From: Rhyzopertha dominica | Lineage: Eukaryota; Arthropoda; Insecta; Coleoptera; Bostrichidae | NCBI GenBank assembly: GCA_025024175.1 | Contig: QCXZ01000064.1 | Location: 17,236,001-17,300,000 of the forward strand | Length of the DNA: 64,000 nucleotides | Reading direction: 5' to 3' | Part shown: positions 11,725 through 23,424 of the stretch, piece after piece | How the letters are laid out: the number at the start of each line of letters is the position of its first letter | Numbering within the stretch: the first letter of the stretch is position 1 | Notes under the pieces: generated by a model | Told to the model about the DNA's origin: nothing | The model's input: the letters and a program-made list of their open reading frames with translations, nothing else | The model's database searches: none | Position numbers and translations under genes: made by a program

Positions 11725-12850
11725 TCATTTTGCATTTTCCATTGATTAGTTGCACTCTGAGTATGAGCACGTCCATTTTGAAGATGAATTGCTTCTTCCA
11801 GAGGATTCGCACCTGTAACAATGTCGTCAACAAAAATGTCGGTTTTCAAGGCATTGGATGCAGAAGGAAAACTTCCTGTTCAGCTAATTCGTATAGAGTA
11901 CGAATAGCAAGAAATGGTCTGCTACTAATGCCATATCTAACGGTGCTTAACTCGAATTTGGATGGGATCTTCCGGTGAAAATCTTCACAAAATTCTATGA
12001 TAGTCTCGGTGATCAACATCAAGAAGAAATTGACGATACATTTGTTTTATGTCTCAAATAAAGACAGCCGGAAAAGATTGAAAGTCCAGTAAAACTTCAA
12101 GAAATGCTAGTTTGGAAGTTTGGACCGATATGGTGCGTGTCGTTCAGGGAAAGGCCTTTAGGACCCTTAGCCGGCGCGTAGTTGTGTTATCGGGTTTCAT
12201 TGTGCTATGATGAGGTTTGTGACAACCTGGACAAGATATTTTATTTTGGGAAACAAGTGACATATGGACATATGTTGTAATAAAATAATTTCCGGACTAA
12301 TAGGCCATGGTCCTAGCTGTTTTTTAAGAATACTAGACCGGCCCTGAAAGCTTACCAGTTTTGATAAGGAACAATGGTATAATTGGATATATAATCTTGC
12401 ATGAATTCACTATATGAAACGTAAAGATCGTGATCTTTCAGCAAACGCATTTCAACAAAGCTATTGGATACTTATCGCCCAAGGCCGGTTTGCCGTATTT
12501 AAATGGAAGTGATACGATGAAACGACAAGATCAATCACGCTTTAGCGTTTCTGTATATACGGCTTCACACTTTATCTCATAGAAGTCGATAACCGTAACT
12601 TTTTATATCTTCAAATTCACAAAACCCTTCCAAACATGTATTAATCATCAGCATCATGGTAACTAAGACAAGAAGAAGCAGGAACACAACTCACCTTTCC
12701 TTGTAAAACTCATCCAAATAAAGTTTTAACGGCGACTGGCTTATCCTTGTTACCAAAATACGATTAGAACCAAAAATATAAGGAAATAAATTCAGCTTCG
12801 ATCAATACGTTTATGGGTTGCGCTGAACAATTTTCAGGCAGTATAATAGC
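11725..12850 (-). pseudogene. BEL/Pao pol fragment (protease end to RT), decayed
   Basis: On the minus strand, shifting between frames, conserved BEL pol blocks appear in the correct order. They are PVAVKTLFGWVLQGKV near 12740, LGDKYPIALLK near 12490, EFMQDY near 12400, PHHSTMKPDNTTTR near 12220, KGLSLND near 12150, DIKQMYRQ (RT motif A) near 12050, VRYGISSRPFLAIRTLYELA near 11930 and FVDDIVTGA (RT catalytic motif; FVDD at 11823-11834). Many stops and frameshifts show it is dead. It is clearly diverged from the intact BEL element at 48425 and is a different lineage. No LTRs were found. Confidence 0.85.
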
Positions 12851-13199
12851 TAAAATTGGAACACAGATTCAATACTATTCAACTATTTTATGGAACAAAC
12901 GCACATTACATTGTTACAATTGGTAGTTATATTATTTAGACCTATAAGAACAGGTGACCAAAGACGTCGTAATCCTAAAGGAAGAATGCAAGCATCACAA
13001 ATAAAATTTTACGTGCTTCCAGAATCGAACAAAATTATAACCTTTTGAAAGGTTTGATGAGAATTTTTTATAATAATTACCTCGGCGGCTGATAATAAAA
13101 CAGTAGAAAGATTGACAGTACTTTATGGCGATAGTCATCAGGAAGTTTGTTAATTGTTTAATGTGGAACACAAAACAAACCTCCTATTGTAAAATCTAC
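12851..13199. other. no gene recognised
   Basis: Lies between the BEL fragment and the transposase pseudogene. No readable homology, although it could hold the upstream part of the BEL protease region. Confidence 0.4.
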
Positions 13200-13438
13200 T
13201 CTTAGCAGACCCTTGCACGATTCCATAAAATGGGTAGGATGGAGGATTTGCCAAAATCTCATCGTCCCAAATTAAACAACGACACAAAATTAAAATTTAT
13301 TATAGGCTGAAGAAAATTCGAACGATGTACATCACTCAACAGCAGGTAAACTTTACGAAAAGGAAAAATTTAATCCTTACAAGATCAGATCCATGACCTT
13401 CGAGAGGACGATCCTGAGTGACGCTTACAGTTTTTTTC
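13200..13438 (+). pseudogene. mariner-like (DUF4817-type) transposase, 5' part
   Basis: Near the end of this segment the plus strand reads FNPYKIRS, then after a frameshift HDLREDDPE-stop-RLQF. This matches the block before the catalytic core in the insect DUF4817-type IS630/Tc1/mariner transposases (HPYKxxxxxxLxEDDPxRRLEFC). The reading is cut exactly where a gypsy-type element is inserted and resumes beyond it at 15750. The TGA within DPE-RLQ is one change from an Arg codon. The helix-turn-helix N-terminus is not clearly readable. Confidence 0.6.
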
Positions 13439-13442
13439 AGGT

Positions 13443-13806
13443 TGTACCAAAATTATTTGAAAAATGTAAACTGTCGATAAACTAACTGAACTTCACAGCT
13501 TTAACCGTGGATGACGTATAATGTCCATTGTCCAGGTGACATATTAAAAACTTGTCATCGTGTGTGTGAATTTCAGATAAACCAACGAATTCTTTTCTGC
13601 GTCGACAGCCTTGAGCATTTGTGGCCTGTTGTCAGGTATTATTTATTGTAATTCTTTGTGTGTATGCTAATTGTATCACATTTCAGCTCAGAAAAAGTAA
13701 AGAAGTTGTCTGTAATCGTAATTTAAAATATACAACTTGTCCTACAACTGTAATCTGTTTTTCTACACTCAGTCGCCGGACGTACCCACAACAACGTTTT
13801 GGTACA
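13443..13806 (+). repeat. 5' LTR of gypsy-type element
   Basis: 364 bp. It begins TGTACCAAAATT and ends TTTTGGTACA, so the ends form a TGTACCAA/TTGGTACA inverted repeat. It pairs with the LTR at 15376-15745. Confidence 0.95.
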
Positions 13807-13809
13807 ACT

Positions 13810-13827
13810 TGGCGCACAATTCGGGGC
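13810..13827 (+). promoter_or_regulatory. primer binding site
   Basis: TGGCGCACAATTCGGGGC starts 3 nt after the 5' LTR. It resembles the TGGCGCCCAAC-type primer sites common in gypsy elements. The exact tRNA is not certain. Confidence 0.65.
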
Positions 13828-14293
13828 TGATTGTTATCAACGATCGCTGAGGACATGCAATATCGTCACTACTCCGTTCAGGGAACCACCAATTACCAGA
13901 TCTAAGAAGAACACTGAGCAACATCGAGAAACAATGGTTGGGTCACCATACTCAGGCAGCGGTATAGAGCAGGACAAATCTGGACGTACTGCAGGAAATT
14001 CACCACAAATAGCAAGGGAAAAAACACACAGGTGCTATTCCGAAGAAGTGCCAACCCACTGTTCGTGATGTTCTTTATCTTCACAACGTTAATTCAGATC
14101 TGGAATCGGCTGGTAGTTCAAAAATGTTACCGTCGAATGTGGCAAGTTTTGAAAAACTTTCACATCCGAAGGTATTGTGCAATCCAGATGAAGATCTTTT
14201 GAATTTGATACAAAAAATCGTTAAATATACCATTGGTGCTGATAAAAATCAAGCTCACGAAGATAATATAAATGTGACAATAGTCCCGTAGAA

Positions 14294-14757
14294 ATGTCAG
14301 ATAATGTGTTAAAGTTTGCTAAACTTGTTCCAATTTTTGATAATAAGGGAAGCGATCGCCCATGTGATTATATATCGCAAATTGAGCAATTTTTAGCATT
14401 GTATCAAGTGCCGTATGATAACGGATAAGTTCAAAGGTCAAGCAAAAGCATGGGCAAATGTTTTCCTACTAAACTTTTGGAATTTTGAAGTATTTAAGAG
14501 AGCCTTTTTAGAGCAATTCTGGGGCTATCCCCAACAATTAAAAGTAAAGTTAGCTTTGGAATCCGCTAAGTACAGTGAATCAACGGGTTTTTTAGTCGAA
14601 CATTTTTTTAAACATGTAGAAATGGGTCACCATCTACATCCATTATACACAGAAACCATTTTAATTACAATTGCCCGCCACTATCCCCCTCATATTGCAT
14701 GTTATCTTATAGGTGCTGTAAATATGTCAGAAGCTTTAGAACGTTTAAAATAGGCCG
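14294..14757 (+). pseudogene. gypsy-type gag, frameshifted
   Basis: Translation from 14294 begins MSDNVLKFAKLVPIFDNKG and runs to a stop around 14429. It continues in another frame with FKGQAKAWANVF and FEVFKRAFLEQFWG, the signature of the retrotransposon gag core (KLxGxAxxWAxxx then FKxxFLxxFWS). A stop at 14751 ends the readable part before any zinc knuckle. In the intact family this protein would package the RNA in a virus-like particle. Here the break at about codon 45 disables it. Confidence 0.75.
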
Positions 14758-15108
14758 ATTATTATTATCGTCCACACATCGAACGCCACACTTCGTACAA
14801 TGATGGATCCCGAAACCAAGTTCGAGGCGAAATTCTAGATTTCAGCATAAAACTATCAACACAATCAGTATTGCAGAATTCGCTTCCTCAAACACTTTTT
14901 CTGTTGAAAATTATGAGGGAAACGTCTACCCGCTCTCCATATAGGCCCAGTGGTGAGTAAGGTAGTTGAAATTATCGGGCTAAAGTATGCGTTAAAATAA
15001 TTATCCAGAAATGATCTTCTAGATAGTTGTGATTTCCGACAATAGTTTTTTTCTACTAAATCACCCGTCATTGTTCTATAGTTTTTTTATTTTACTTTTC
15101 CTTGTGTT

Positions 15109-15190
15109 ATTGACACCGGTAGCGATGTTTGTTGTCTTTCAGAGTCGGTTTGGTTACAAACTCAGGACGATCCTTTAAAGGTTAAAGCGT
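15109..15190 (+). pseudogene. retroviral-type aspartic protease remnant
   Basis: Reads IDTGSDVCCLSESVW and ends at a stop near 15189. DTGS is the catalytic motif of retropepsins. Only this loop survives. The downstream pol is deleted, and the next readable part, near 15230-15290, resembles the end of an integrase. Confidence 0.6.
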
Positions 15191-15364
15191 GAGGTTGGTT
15201 TAGTTACTTTTATTTTATGTGATCCTGAGATAGATGATGGGGAACGTGGAATGTTCCATATAAGTTATTTAAAGAAATGTGTTTCGTTTTCGTGATACAT
15301 TTATGTTTTAATGTGGTAGGGTACTATCATGGTTAAGAACCAAAAGGTTTTTGTTTCGAACCCT

Positions 15365-15374
15365 GAGGGGGCAG
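15365..15374 (+). promoter_or_regulatory. polypurine tract
   Basis: GAGGGGGCAG immediately precedes the 3' LTR and is the expected plus-strand primer for this element. Confidence 0.7.
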
Positions 15375-15375
15375 T

Positions 15376-15745
15376 TGTACCAAAATTATTTTAAAAATGT
15401 AAACTGTTGATGAACTGACTGAACTGCACAGCTCTAACCGTGGATGGCGTACCATGTCCATTGTCCAGGTGACATATTAAAAACTTATCTTCGTGGGCGT
15501 GAACTTAAGATAAACCAACATATTCTTTTGTGCGTCGACAGCCTCGTGGCTCGAGCGTTTTGGCCTGGAGTCTGTATTATTTATTGTAATTCTTTGTGTG
15601 TATGCTAATTGTATCACATTTCAGCTCAGAAAATGTAAAGAAGTTGTCTGTAATCGTAATTAAAAAATATACAACTTGTCCTCCAAGTGTAATCTGTTTT
15701 TTTACCATCAGTCGCCGGACCTACCCACAACAACGTTATATTACA
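15376..15745 (+). repeat. 3' LTR of gypsy-type element
   Basis: 370 bp, starting TGTACCAAAATT and ending ATATTACA. It aligns along its length with 13443-13806 with scattered substitutions and a short insertion near 15540 (around CGTGGCTCGAG). Confidence 0.95.
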
Positions 15746-15749
15746 AGGT

Positions 15750-16300
15750 GGGGATGAGAAGACGCCAACTTTTCATGAAATATTTTGTCTACCAACGAAG
15801 TAACTTTTTTGTTTGAACGGCACAGTTATAATCGTTGCTAGTGGGCACGAGAAAATACACAATGATTGCAACATCCTCATGAGCTTAACGTTTGAACAGG
15901 GATCGTTGGTCAACGCATTATCGGTCCTTACATATTTTGAAGATTTTGTTACAGCTGTAAGTACAGTACCTAAACTGGCTGAGATATTTCTGAATGAGCT
16001 GTACAATGGTATTCGAAGAGAAGACATTTGGCTCCAGCAAGATGGTGCAGCAGCGCGGTACATCATTTCCTTGACGCATTTACCGCTAAATGGATAGATT
16101 GCACGGAAGTTGTGACCACCCCAATCGCCGATTTGACTCCTTTAGGTTTTCTCTTTGAGGTCATGTAAAAATTAAAGATATGGACGCGCCAACGCCTGCG
16201 GATTAGGCAACCAAGTCGATGAGGCCCGTAGTTCGCGTGATCGTCTGAGGTCATGTTGTGATGGGCGCATAACTCCATATAGATTACGCCATTATCTACG
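15750..16300 (+). pseudogene. mariner-like (DUF4817-type) transposase, 3' part
   Basis: The continuation of the transposase split by the gypsy element. Frame-shifted blocks in the right order are NEVTFLFERHSYNRC followed by WARENT (first catalytic Asp region, SDEATF in relatives, with Asp changed to Asn here), GIVGQRIIGPYIF, ELYNGIRREDIWLQQDGAAA (second catalytic Asp), HHFLDAFTAKWID and then ADLTPLGFLF (the SPDLTPLDFFLWG block, with its final Asp changed to Gly). Loss of two of the three catalytic positions plus several frameshifts make it inactive. No terminal inverted repeat was found. Confidence 0.8.
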
Positions 16301-17528
16301 CGTAAAGTATGTAATATTCTACTTTAAAAGCTATTGTAGAAAATAGCATGATGTAAATAAACAGAAATCTAGAAAGATTTAGTTTTCTTAACGGGATTCA
16401 TCAGTACTTACGGCTCAAAATTATTATTATTGCTATTCGTTGTTAGCTAGACAAAATATTACTTTGCTGTAATTAAGTTAACTAGACAAAATTTAAGCAA
16501 CAATATCTTGTTTGTTTGTCAAATGGACTCTTCAATGAGTAAATTGTGATTTTATTATCTTCCTTGTCTATACACGGAAAAAGACGGGCAATTTCATACT
16601 CGTAGAAGACTTCAAAACGTATGCCTTGTCTCTTGTGTCCCAAAAAGTAAGAAAACCGTTTGGATACTCTGATAATAATAATAATTTATGTAAATTTACA
16701 ATATAAATATTAAAAGTAAAGTATTGCTTTAAAATTTTTAAGGAATTAGGCACATGAAGAAGCCCTTAAAACACGAAAACTAGAACAAAATAATTTCCAC
16801 GATACACACAATACACACTAGTTATAATATACAAAGTGCTTTATCTACATTTTCTTCAAGCGTAATGTGGAAAATTATAGTTAACGCGTAAACGCCCGTC
16901 ACTGATTGAGTGTTCGCGAAGCTTCGGGAGTGTTCGACGAGGCACCTATACATAGGCCGACGAAGAGCGCTAGGAAGTCTGATTCAAAAAGCCGTGAAGC
17001 AAGCGAGAACCAAGCGAACCAGGTGCTTTAAAGTATTCTAGGTGCTAGTAAGTGTGACGCAGGGTTCTGAATAATGGTTTATTGTATTAGTAGTGTTTTG
17101 AACTAGCTGTGTTTAGATTTAATGTTTAAATGAAGAATGTGAAGTTAGATATCCCCAGTTTTCGAGCCCGTACTCTTAACAGTATACATTGATCATCCAC
17201 ATACAGTAAAGACAAAACTTACTTAATGATGTATTTTTGTTTTAATTGTAAATTTGTGTATATATTCAATATTAAAAATGCATATAAGTACGTAGTTCTT
17301 CGTCATAGTAACACACTATTATGTTTCAGTCATTTCAAATTAATCTCTTTTTAAATCTTAACGTTACTCGTTTCCGCGTTTTTTTTCTCGAAATGACATT
17401 TATCTTGAATTTTAAGCATTGCATCATCGTCACTGTTTATCAAAGGTCGGTAGGACTAGTGCAATCCAATTGCCAGTCCTTTACTAATATTCTTTTACTA
17501 GCGACCATGGGTAGTAGAGCATACACTA
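16301..17528. other. no gene recognised
   Basis: AT-rich. A more GC-rich patch at about 16880-17010 contains the inverted TTCGCGAAGCTTCG. No ORF is supported. Confidence 0.4.
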
Positions 17529-18515
17529 CAACAAATCAGTGGCGGCTCGTGAGTGTATCGCAAGGTAGTGCCAAAAATGCGATGTGTTACAAACGATTAT
17601 AAAACTAAATATATAAATTATAAAAATGCATGTCTATGCTGTGCTGTCTCAATATGGTAGTTTAAAATATCCAATTTATAAAACATGTACGTATTTGTGT
17701 TTCGTATCACACGTTTTCATCCAAAACAAGTTAGGTACCACGTTAGAAACCTACACTGCATTGTCAACGCGTTCGTCACTTATGTGTCTTAAGTCACTAA
17801 GTAGTTTTTATATTGCCTGATAGACAAAATCCATTCGTCGCTCTTTTCTGCTTGCAGAATTGTCAATTAATCGCTTATTAAAATTGTCAATATTAATTAT
17901 TGTTTCTTAGCCGACAGCATACCCTGGACACTCAATGTTTGCATTGTGTTGATAGATTGCTATGTCAAGTCAAATGTCAAAATTTAACTGATTTTCCCTG
18001 ACACGTTTACCGCACGTTAATCTCACTATTACATGTGCTGACTTCTCGACCTTTATTATAACTGAGTACGTTTAAATAAAGAATGTTAAATTATACTATT
18101 TTTTATTATATTATGTGTAGGATAATATTTTCTTGAATACGATAATTTTTGTGGGGTTGGTACGATGATTAAGGTCAGATCAGTTGGCAACGCTGATCCG
18201 TGCCAATCGACTCACTGGCACGAACGTCCGCTTAAACCTGCGTACTCCTCGCATCCTCTTGCTCCCCGCGAACGGATTCCGTGCCAATTCAGAGCTAGCA
18301 CGAACGTGAAGTTGGATCTACTGCCGGTGCGGAGCGCAAGCGGTAACCGTTTATGAGTGGGTGCGTTCCGCAGTTCCGCCAGTGTTTCCCCAAATTCAAC
18401 CACTTTGAGTTCCATTATAATTCAATTTTTGATTGTTAAAAAATATTTTTCTACAGTTTTGCTGGTAGTACCATGGCACGTTGGCACTTATTGACCAGCC
18501 GCCACTGCAACAAAT
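17529..18515. mobile_element. non-autonomous hAT element, 971 bp, with 8-bp target duplication
   Basis: The element runs 17537-18507. It starts CAGTGGCGGCTCGTGAG and ends ACCAGCCGCCACTG, giving an 11-bp perfect terminal inverted repeat (CAGTGGCGGCT) with weaker similarity beyond it. CAACAAAT lies directly outside both ends (17529-17536 and 18508-18515), a perfect 8-bp target-site duplication. CAG-starting termini with 8-bp duplications are diagnostic of hAT. No transposase ORF is inside, so it must have been moved in trans. The interior is AT-rich except for a GC-rich segment at 18165-18400. Confidence 0.95.
18199..18302. repeat. paired hairpin motifs inside the hAT element
   Basis: CGTGCCA...TGGCACG (18199-18222) is followed 58 bp later by CGTGC...GCACG (18280-18302). 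Both begin CCGTGCCAAT and end GCACGAACGT, so they are diverged direct repeats that each fold. Subterminal or internal repeats of this sort bind transposase in some hAT elements; that role here is inference. Confidence 0.7.
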
Positions 18516-21500
18516 ACCTTCTAGTCGTCACCTCCATTCGCTCCAAATGTTTCTGCTTATATACAGAAATTACCGCATTGCAGGTGACTATTTTTTTAGA
18601 AGATATAATGGGTACAGTAAGCTATCCTTGAAGGATCCCACCATGCTACGTTTTGTTTTATCTCAAAGGAATTAGGCGGCGTTTTCGATGAAAGCCCCCA
18701 GTCGGCTTGACTTCTTTCGACACTTGCAACAATAATTATCATTATATTTTAGCCCAGGCACCATACACAAAACCTTGACAAATTCTATTCCTAAACCTTA
18801 TTCATGAACTACTCGCGAACATACATACAGACAGTGATTAATATATACCGCTCGTTGTTAAGTTTCATCATTTTACTTAAGAAATGTAAATTGCCCCGAT
18901 TGTAGAAAGGATGAAACGTTTAATATTCAAAGCAATTTAATTGGGGAAAGTGAAATTTCTGTGTTGCTGTTAGGTTCTTAATATATTGAGTCGATAAATA
19001 AAGGACCTTTTCAATCGCCAGGGTGATATCTGTGTACGTATTTGTTTCAGCCCTTCGAATGAAATCTGCAGCGCTGCTAATTGGCAATAAGTACGAAAAG
19101 TGCTGAGCTTCTGCCATTTTCCTCAAAAGCAGGAAGCGACGTCCGCCTTACCTTTAATTAAATTTTATTAGAACTAAACAGCGCAATCGGTTTATCAGTA
19201 CCGTGCATTTATTACTTGTAATTTAGTGCCTCTGGAGGTAAATATGACTTGTAAAGATAAATAGCTCCGCTTCCGGACGAATCGATTCACCGTACGCCGG
19301 AGTGTACAGACCGCTGTAGGCCCCATCGTAGTTGCGTGTGACGTAGTTATGACTATTTTGTAAATGGTAAGTTCCAGGCTCCGAATGGAAGCTCCAGAGA
19401 ACGAGCGTAACTGAAATTTATGTGTCTGTGACACGTGGGGAATATCAATGTTATAAATAAGCGCCGCATTTTACAGCAAAAACGTGTACCGGCTGTAATA
19501 AACAGCAACTGTCGATGGTTATTCATACGACCTATACACCCCTATTCAGAACACTAAAAAAAAAACTATGTGATTATTCGGTAATGTAACGTTTCGTGAT
19601 ATGGTAGCACAAAAGTTGAAAGTATAACAAATGTTCGGTTGTGACTGCTAGCCATTGATGGGCGGTATCGCTTTATAGGATAGATTTTTTTCTGTTCAAC
19701 ATTTTAAGTGCAAAGGAGTGAACACGGCGAGAAAGATAGGAAAAGTCTGCTTTTTCGCAAGTGTTTATGTAGTAAATGTCACAACAAGGAACAAAGTTTC
19801 TTACGCTGCATCTTAAATGAATGACGATATGATTTCAATTGTTTAGGTTGGTTATCCCAGCTATTTGGGTGGCTGCGTCACCGGCAAAGTTGAACCAGTT
19901 GGTCTTTTGAGGTGGTCGCTGTGTTCCAGGTTCCTACGCCAATAAGGCGGATGGTTCAGTTGGCTTATGACATAAAAGGACGGCAGCTTCAAAAAGTTGT
20001 TGCCACAGGATGGTAGTATCTTATGGGGAAATTGTGCATAGATCGTTAGGTAAAACATGTGCGTTGTCCAACTGCACACTGTTACATTCATTTTTATAAT
20101 AATTTAAAGGCACTATATTTATATATGCAGTAATCTACCTGCGTTGTTGGTTGCTTTTAATCAGGCTGTCGTTTCGCCCACTCATTTATGCTGGTTCTTC
20201 TCAAGTTTTCTCGGCTTCTATTTTTTTCGAAGATTAATTCAGGATTCGGGTCACACCGCCGCCGACTTGTCTGGATTTACCATCTTCTGCTGAAAGTGAA
20301 GCGTTGATATTTTGTTAATGAGAACATAGTGTTTATAGTGTACAATTTTGATTAAATGTACCCTTATTAATTTTGATTAGTTGTTTCTTACCTTTGCTAC
20401 TTGAGGGCTCCTGGTAAGTTTTGGAATACTCAAATTTGAAGTACCTACTTTTTTACTTTCTCTCTGTCGTCGGATATACATGAGTCAACAATTAAGGTTA
20501 CTTACCTGAAATTACTGAGTTGCCCAACCGCCTATGTCACCAACTCCATCCTGTACTCATCATTATTGGGAGGATACAGATAAGTGAATATCACCGCTAG
20601 AGCTACCAGAAATTCAAAAATTCTTACTAATTCGACATATGAAACTGATGCCACGGCCCCCCACCCCTGCCTTACCACTGCCCACCTACCTCACTGTCGT
20701 CACAGAGGTATGAGGTCGGTTTTCTTAACTGCCTCCTAAAGTTCGTATGTTCTTGATGCGTGTTAAATAAATATGTATTTGTGGCTTATTAAAGTAGACC
20801 TGTATCCTTTCAAGTTGCTATTTTCCAAATTTTCCTCAGGGTTGTCCCAATAGGTACTTTGTTAGTACATTAAAAGAAATGATGGCGACCGTAAAGAATC
20901 TCAGGTCGTGAATGTAANTCTATANGGNCCATTCGTTTTTTTTTTTCAATTAAACCCATGACCTCGCCCCACTATACAATAGTTGCCCTGGTCAGAATTT
21001 GTAAAAAACTTCCACAAGGAGACGATAAAGATTCATAGAAAGGGCTTGCACCAGGTGTTCTGAATCCAAGGGCGGTAAGCCCAGATGTTACCTTCACATA
21101 CAGCCCGTCTTTAGACAGAGCATCTCCATTTCAGTAAAACCTGTTCGAAAGCTTGCTAAGCTTAGAGGTTCAAGAAGGTTTATTAACCTCTATAGCTTAC
21201 GTAAACAATAATATTAAGCCTGAAGTAAGTAATCGTATTACGTGAATAGATAAGTGATGTCCCAGTGATAAACTTATAATTTGACAGCACTGTTTTTTCA
21301 CCATCGTTAGTTCAGCGCCAGCTTGATGTGTGCAAGAATTATGACATGAGAGTCGTACGTTACTTCGATCGTTAATGAACGATTCTTTTAGTTCTTGACA
21401 AGTGTAGTTAAAGAATATGTTTTTGTTTTATAAATCATGAAGAGCGGTTTTCTACTTTTACAGCTATTTTTGTAACTTTTTCGAGAACCTTATATAGCAC

Positions 21501-23424
21501 ATATAAAACCAGATATCCTAGGCTTGCGATAATTTGACGCAAGGAACAGCTAGTGGGAAGAAGACGAGCAAATTAGCACGATGCTTAGCGGCAATGTTGA
21601 TCCTGAGCACAGACTACGCTTCCGCATTTTCCTTAAGACAACCGCAGTCCGAGATTAAACCTCCATTATGTCTGCGATATTCAGCCGTCTGCTGGGAACC
21701 ATTCCTCACAGGTTTACGATCAACTTGCATTTTGCATGAAGTAATAACGTTTCAACCCCTTGCCGCCATACTTAAGACGTGTACCGTCCTGGGATGTACT
21801 CAAATCAGCCGGTTTCGTATTCGCGGAAGCTGTAAATTGATATGTCGCTAATGGATGCTATAAAATCGTTTTAGGGTAGAAGTCAGCGGATCGTAATAAT
21901 ACGTTATGTCTTGTTTATGTATTCAACCAAAATGTGAAGTAGCAGCATTTGTCACCCTTCGTAAGCGAAGTTAAAAGGTTGAATATAAAAATGCTTGACG
22001 TTACTGTAAACTTTTTATACGATGTGCGGTTTAATACCTAAGTACTTCATTAAATCATTTTAGGTAACCGTTAATTAGGATTTATGAAGGTCGCATGGAA
22101 ATGTGTCTACAGGAGTAGTTCCTCCGTTTAAGAAATACATGTGGTGAAAAGAGCGTAATGGTGCAGAAAAAGAAAACAGTGGTACCAGCAATAGCTGTTG
22201 CCATAAGTGACGAATCTCGGTTCTAACCGGTTACACATGATGATCGAACAAAACCTTGTCCAATCCACCTTTCCGACAAGATCACACGTAGCTAGGGTTA
22301 CCTTGAACTACTTTGAACGAAGCAGTATCAACTTGTTGCTTTAGCCACGAATATCTCCTTATATTCTCCGCATAAAGCTCGTCCGAACATTATGGGTAAA
22401 CGTTTGCAAAAATTACCACATCCTCCACAGACTCTAGCTACACTTCATGTTTCTGTACGTACAAGTAGCCTAGAAGATATTCCGAGAATACGTCGATGGC
22501 CAGAGACTAGTTAGTGAGTGCATTATGGGACCGTAGAAGCTCACCCATTGTAGTATATTATGGTTCCCACTGCCCGATTCTAGGCTGACCTTTAATTTGC
22601 TTTGTCCCGATAACATATACACCAAAGTTTATTAAAATAGAATAGTTACTCGTTGCTGTTTTCATTTGTATGACAGTGAGTATCGATTGATTGACTAAAC
22701 CAACGTACGCTAAGGATATACCGCCGTGCCAACGTCTACGCTGGGTCGGAGGAATGACACGCTTGTTGCTATTAGGTCCTACATATGTTAACGTGAAGTT
22801 AAGGATTGGATGATTTGCAGAGTGCACCCAACTAGTGAATGATTTCCTTAGATATTTCTGTGTTCGATGTTGGATTAAATCGGTTGCATCATTTTCATTC
22901 CCTTAATGAGTTGCACTGTCTGAAGATTTACGATCTCTTTATTATTTTTTTGCCTTTTACAGGTAGCAGCCGTGACTCCTCTTGCTAACGTTGCTCTTGC
23001 ATGCTCTTTAGGTGAATTAATGTTTATTCCGCTCGCTTATTGCTGGAGCTCTAGATGGGGTGATGGTGCTCTACGGGATACTTCTGGTCTGCTTGCATTA
23101 TTTTCTATTTCGAACATTATGTTCGTACCGCAATTCATAACAAACAAAAGTGTAACTGGAGCACCGCCTTGTTAGAATCGCTACTCGACGATCTAGGAAT
23201 GCAACACAGAAAATCTTTTACGTCATAATATAGCTCAGGGTATATTGGATATGTATAGGATAACACAGCAATTAGTAGAGGTTAGTTACAAGTTAGAAAT
23301 TACAAGTTGAGAGGTTATAAATTACTAGTTACATTATTATGTAATCAGGAAGTTATGAACAATACGTCCTGTGTATAGTGTGCGGTGTATATAACGTCAA
23401 AGTCTTGGTGACCGTCTAGCTATT
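18516..23424. other. no gene recognised
   Basis: Several short ORFs (for example 19195-19434 minus, 21534-21851 plus, 22558-22827 minus, 22972-23175 plus) look like nothing known to me. Blocks at 19200-19440 and 21530-21850 are less AT-rich. Ns occur around 20917-20927. A TTTTTTGCCTTTTACAG acceptor-like string precedes the 22972 ORF, but no matching exon was found. Confidence 0.35.

Larger units (their letters stand above)
13439..15749 (+). mobile_element. Ty3/gypsy-type LTR retrotransposon, internally deleted
   Basis: Two related LTRs (13443-13806 and 15376-15745), both TG...CA, flank a short interior. AGGT is present immediately outside each end (13439-13442 and 15746-15749) as a 4-bp target-site duplication. 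The interior holds a gag with a frameshift, an isolated DTGS aspartic protease motif and the last codons of an integrase-like region (RGMFHISYLKKC near 15250). Reverse transcriptase, RNase H and most of the integrase are missing, so the copy is non-autonomous. The LTRs differ at many positions and by small indels, so the insertion is old. Confidence 0.93.

Noticed and set aside
21534..21851. 105-codon ORF with a hydrophobic N-terminal part that could be a signal peptide
   Set aside because: No known family, and the surrounding sequence has no gene structure.
22972..23175. Possible host exon after an acceptor-like TTTTACAG
   Set aside because: No donor, no neighbouring exon and no recognisable protein.
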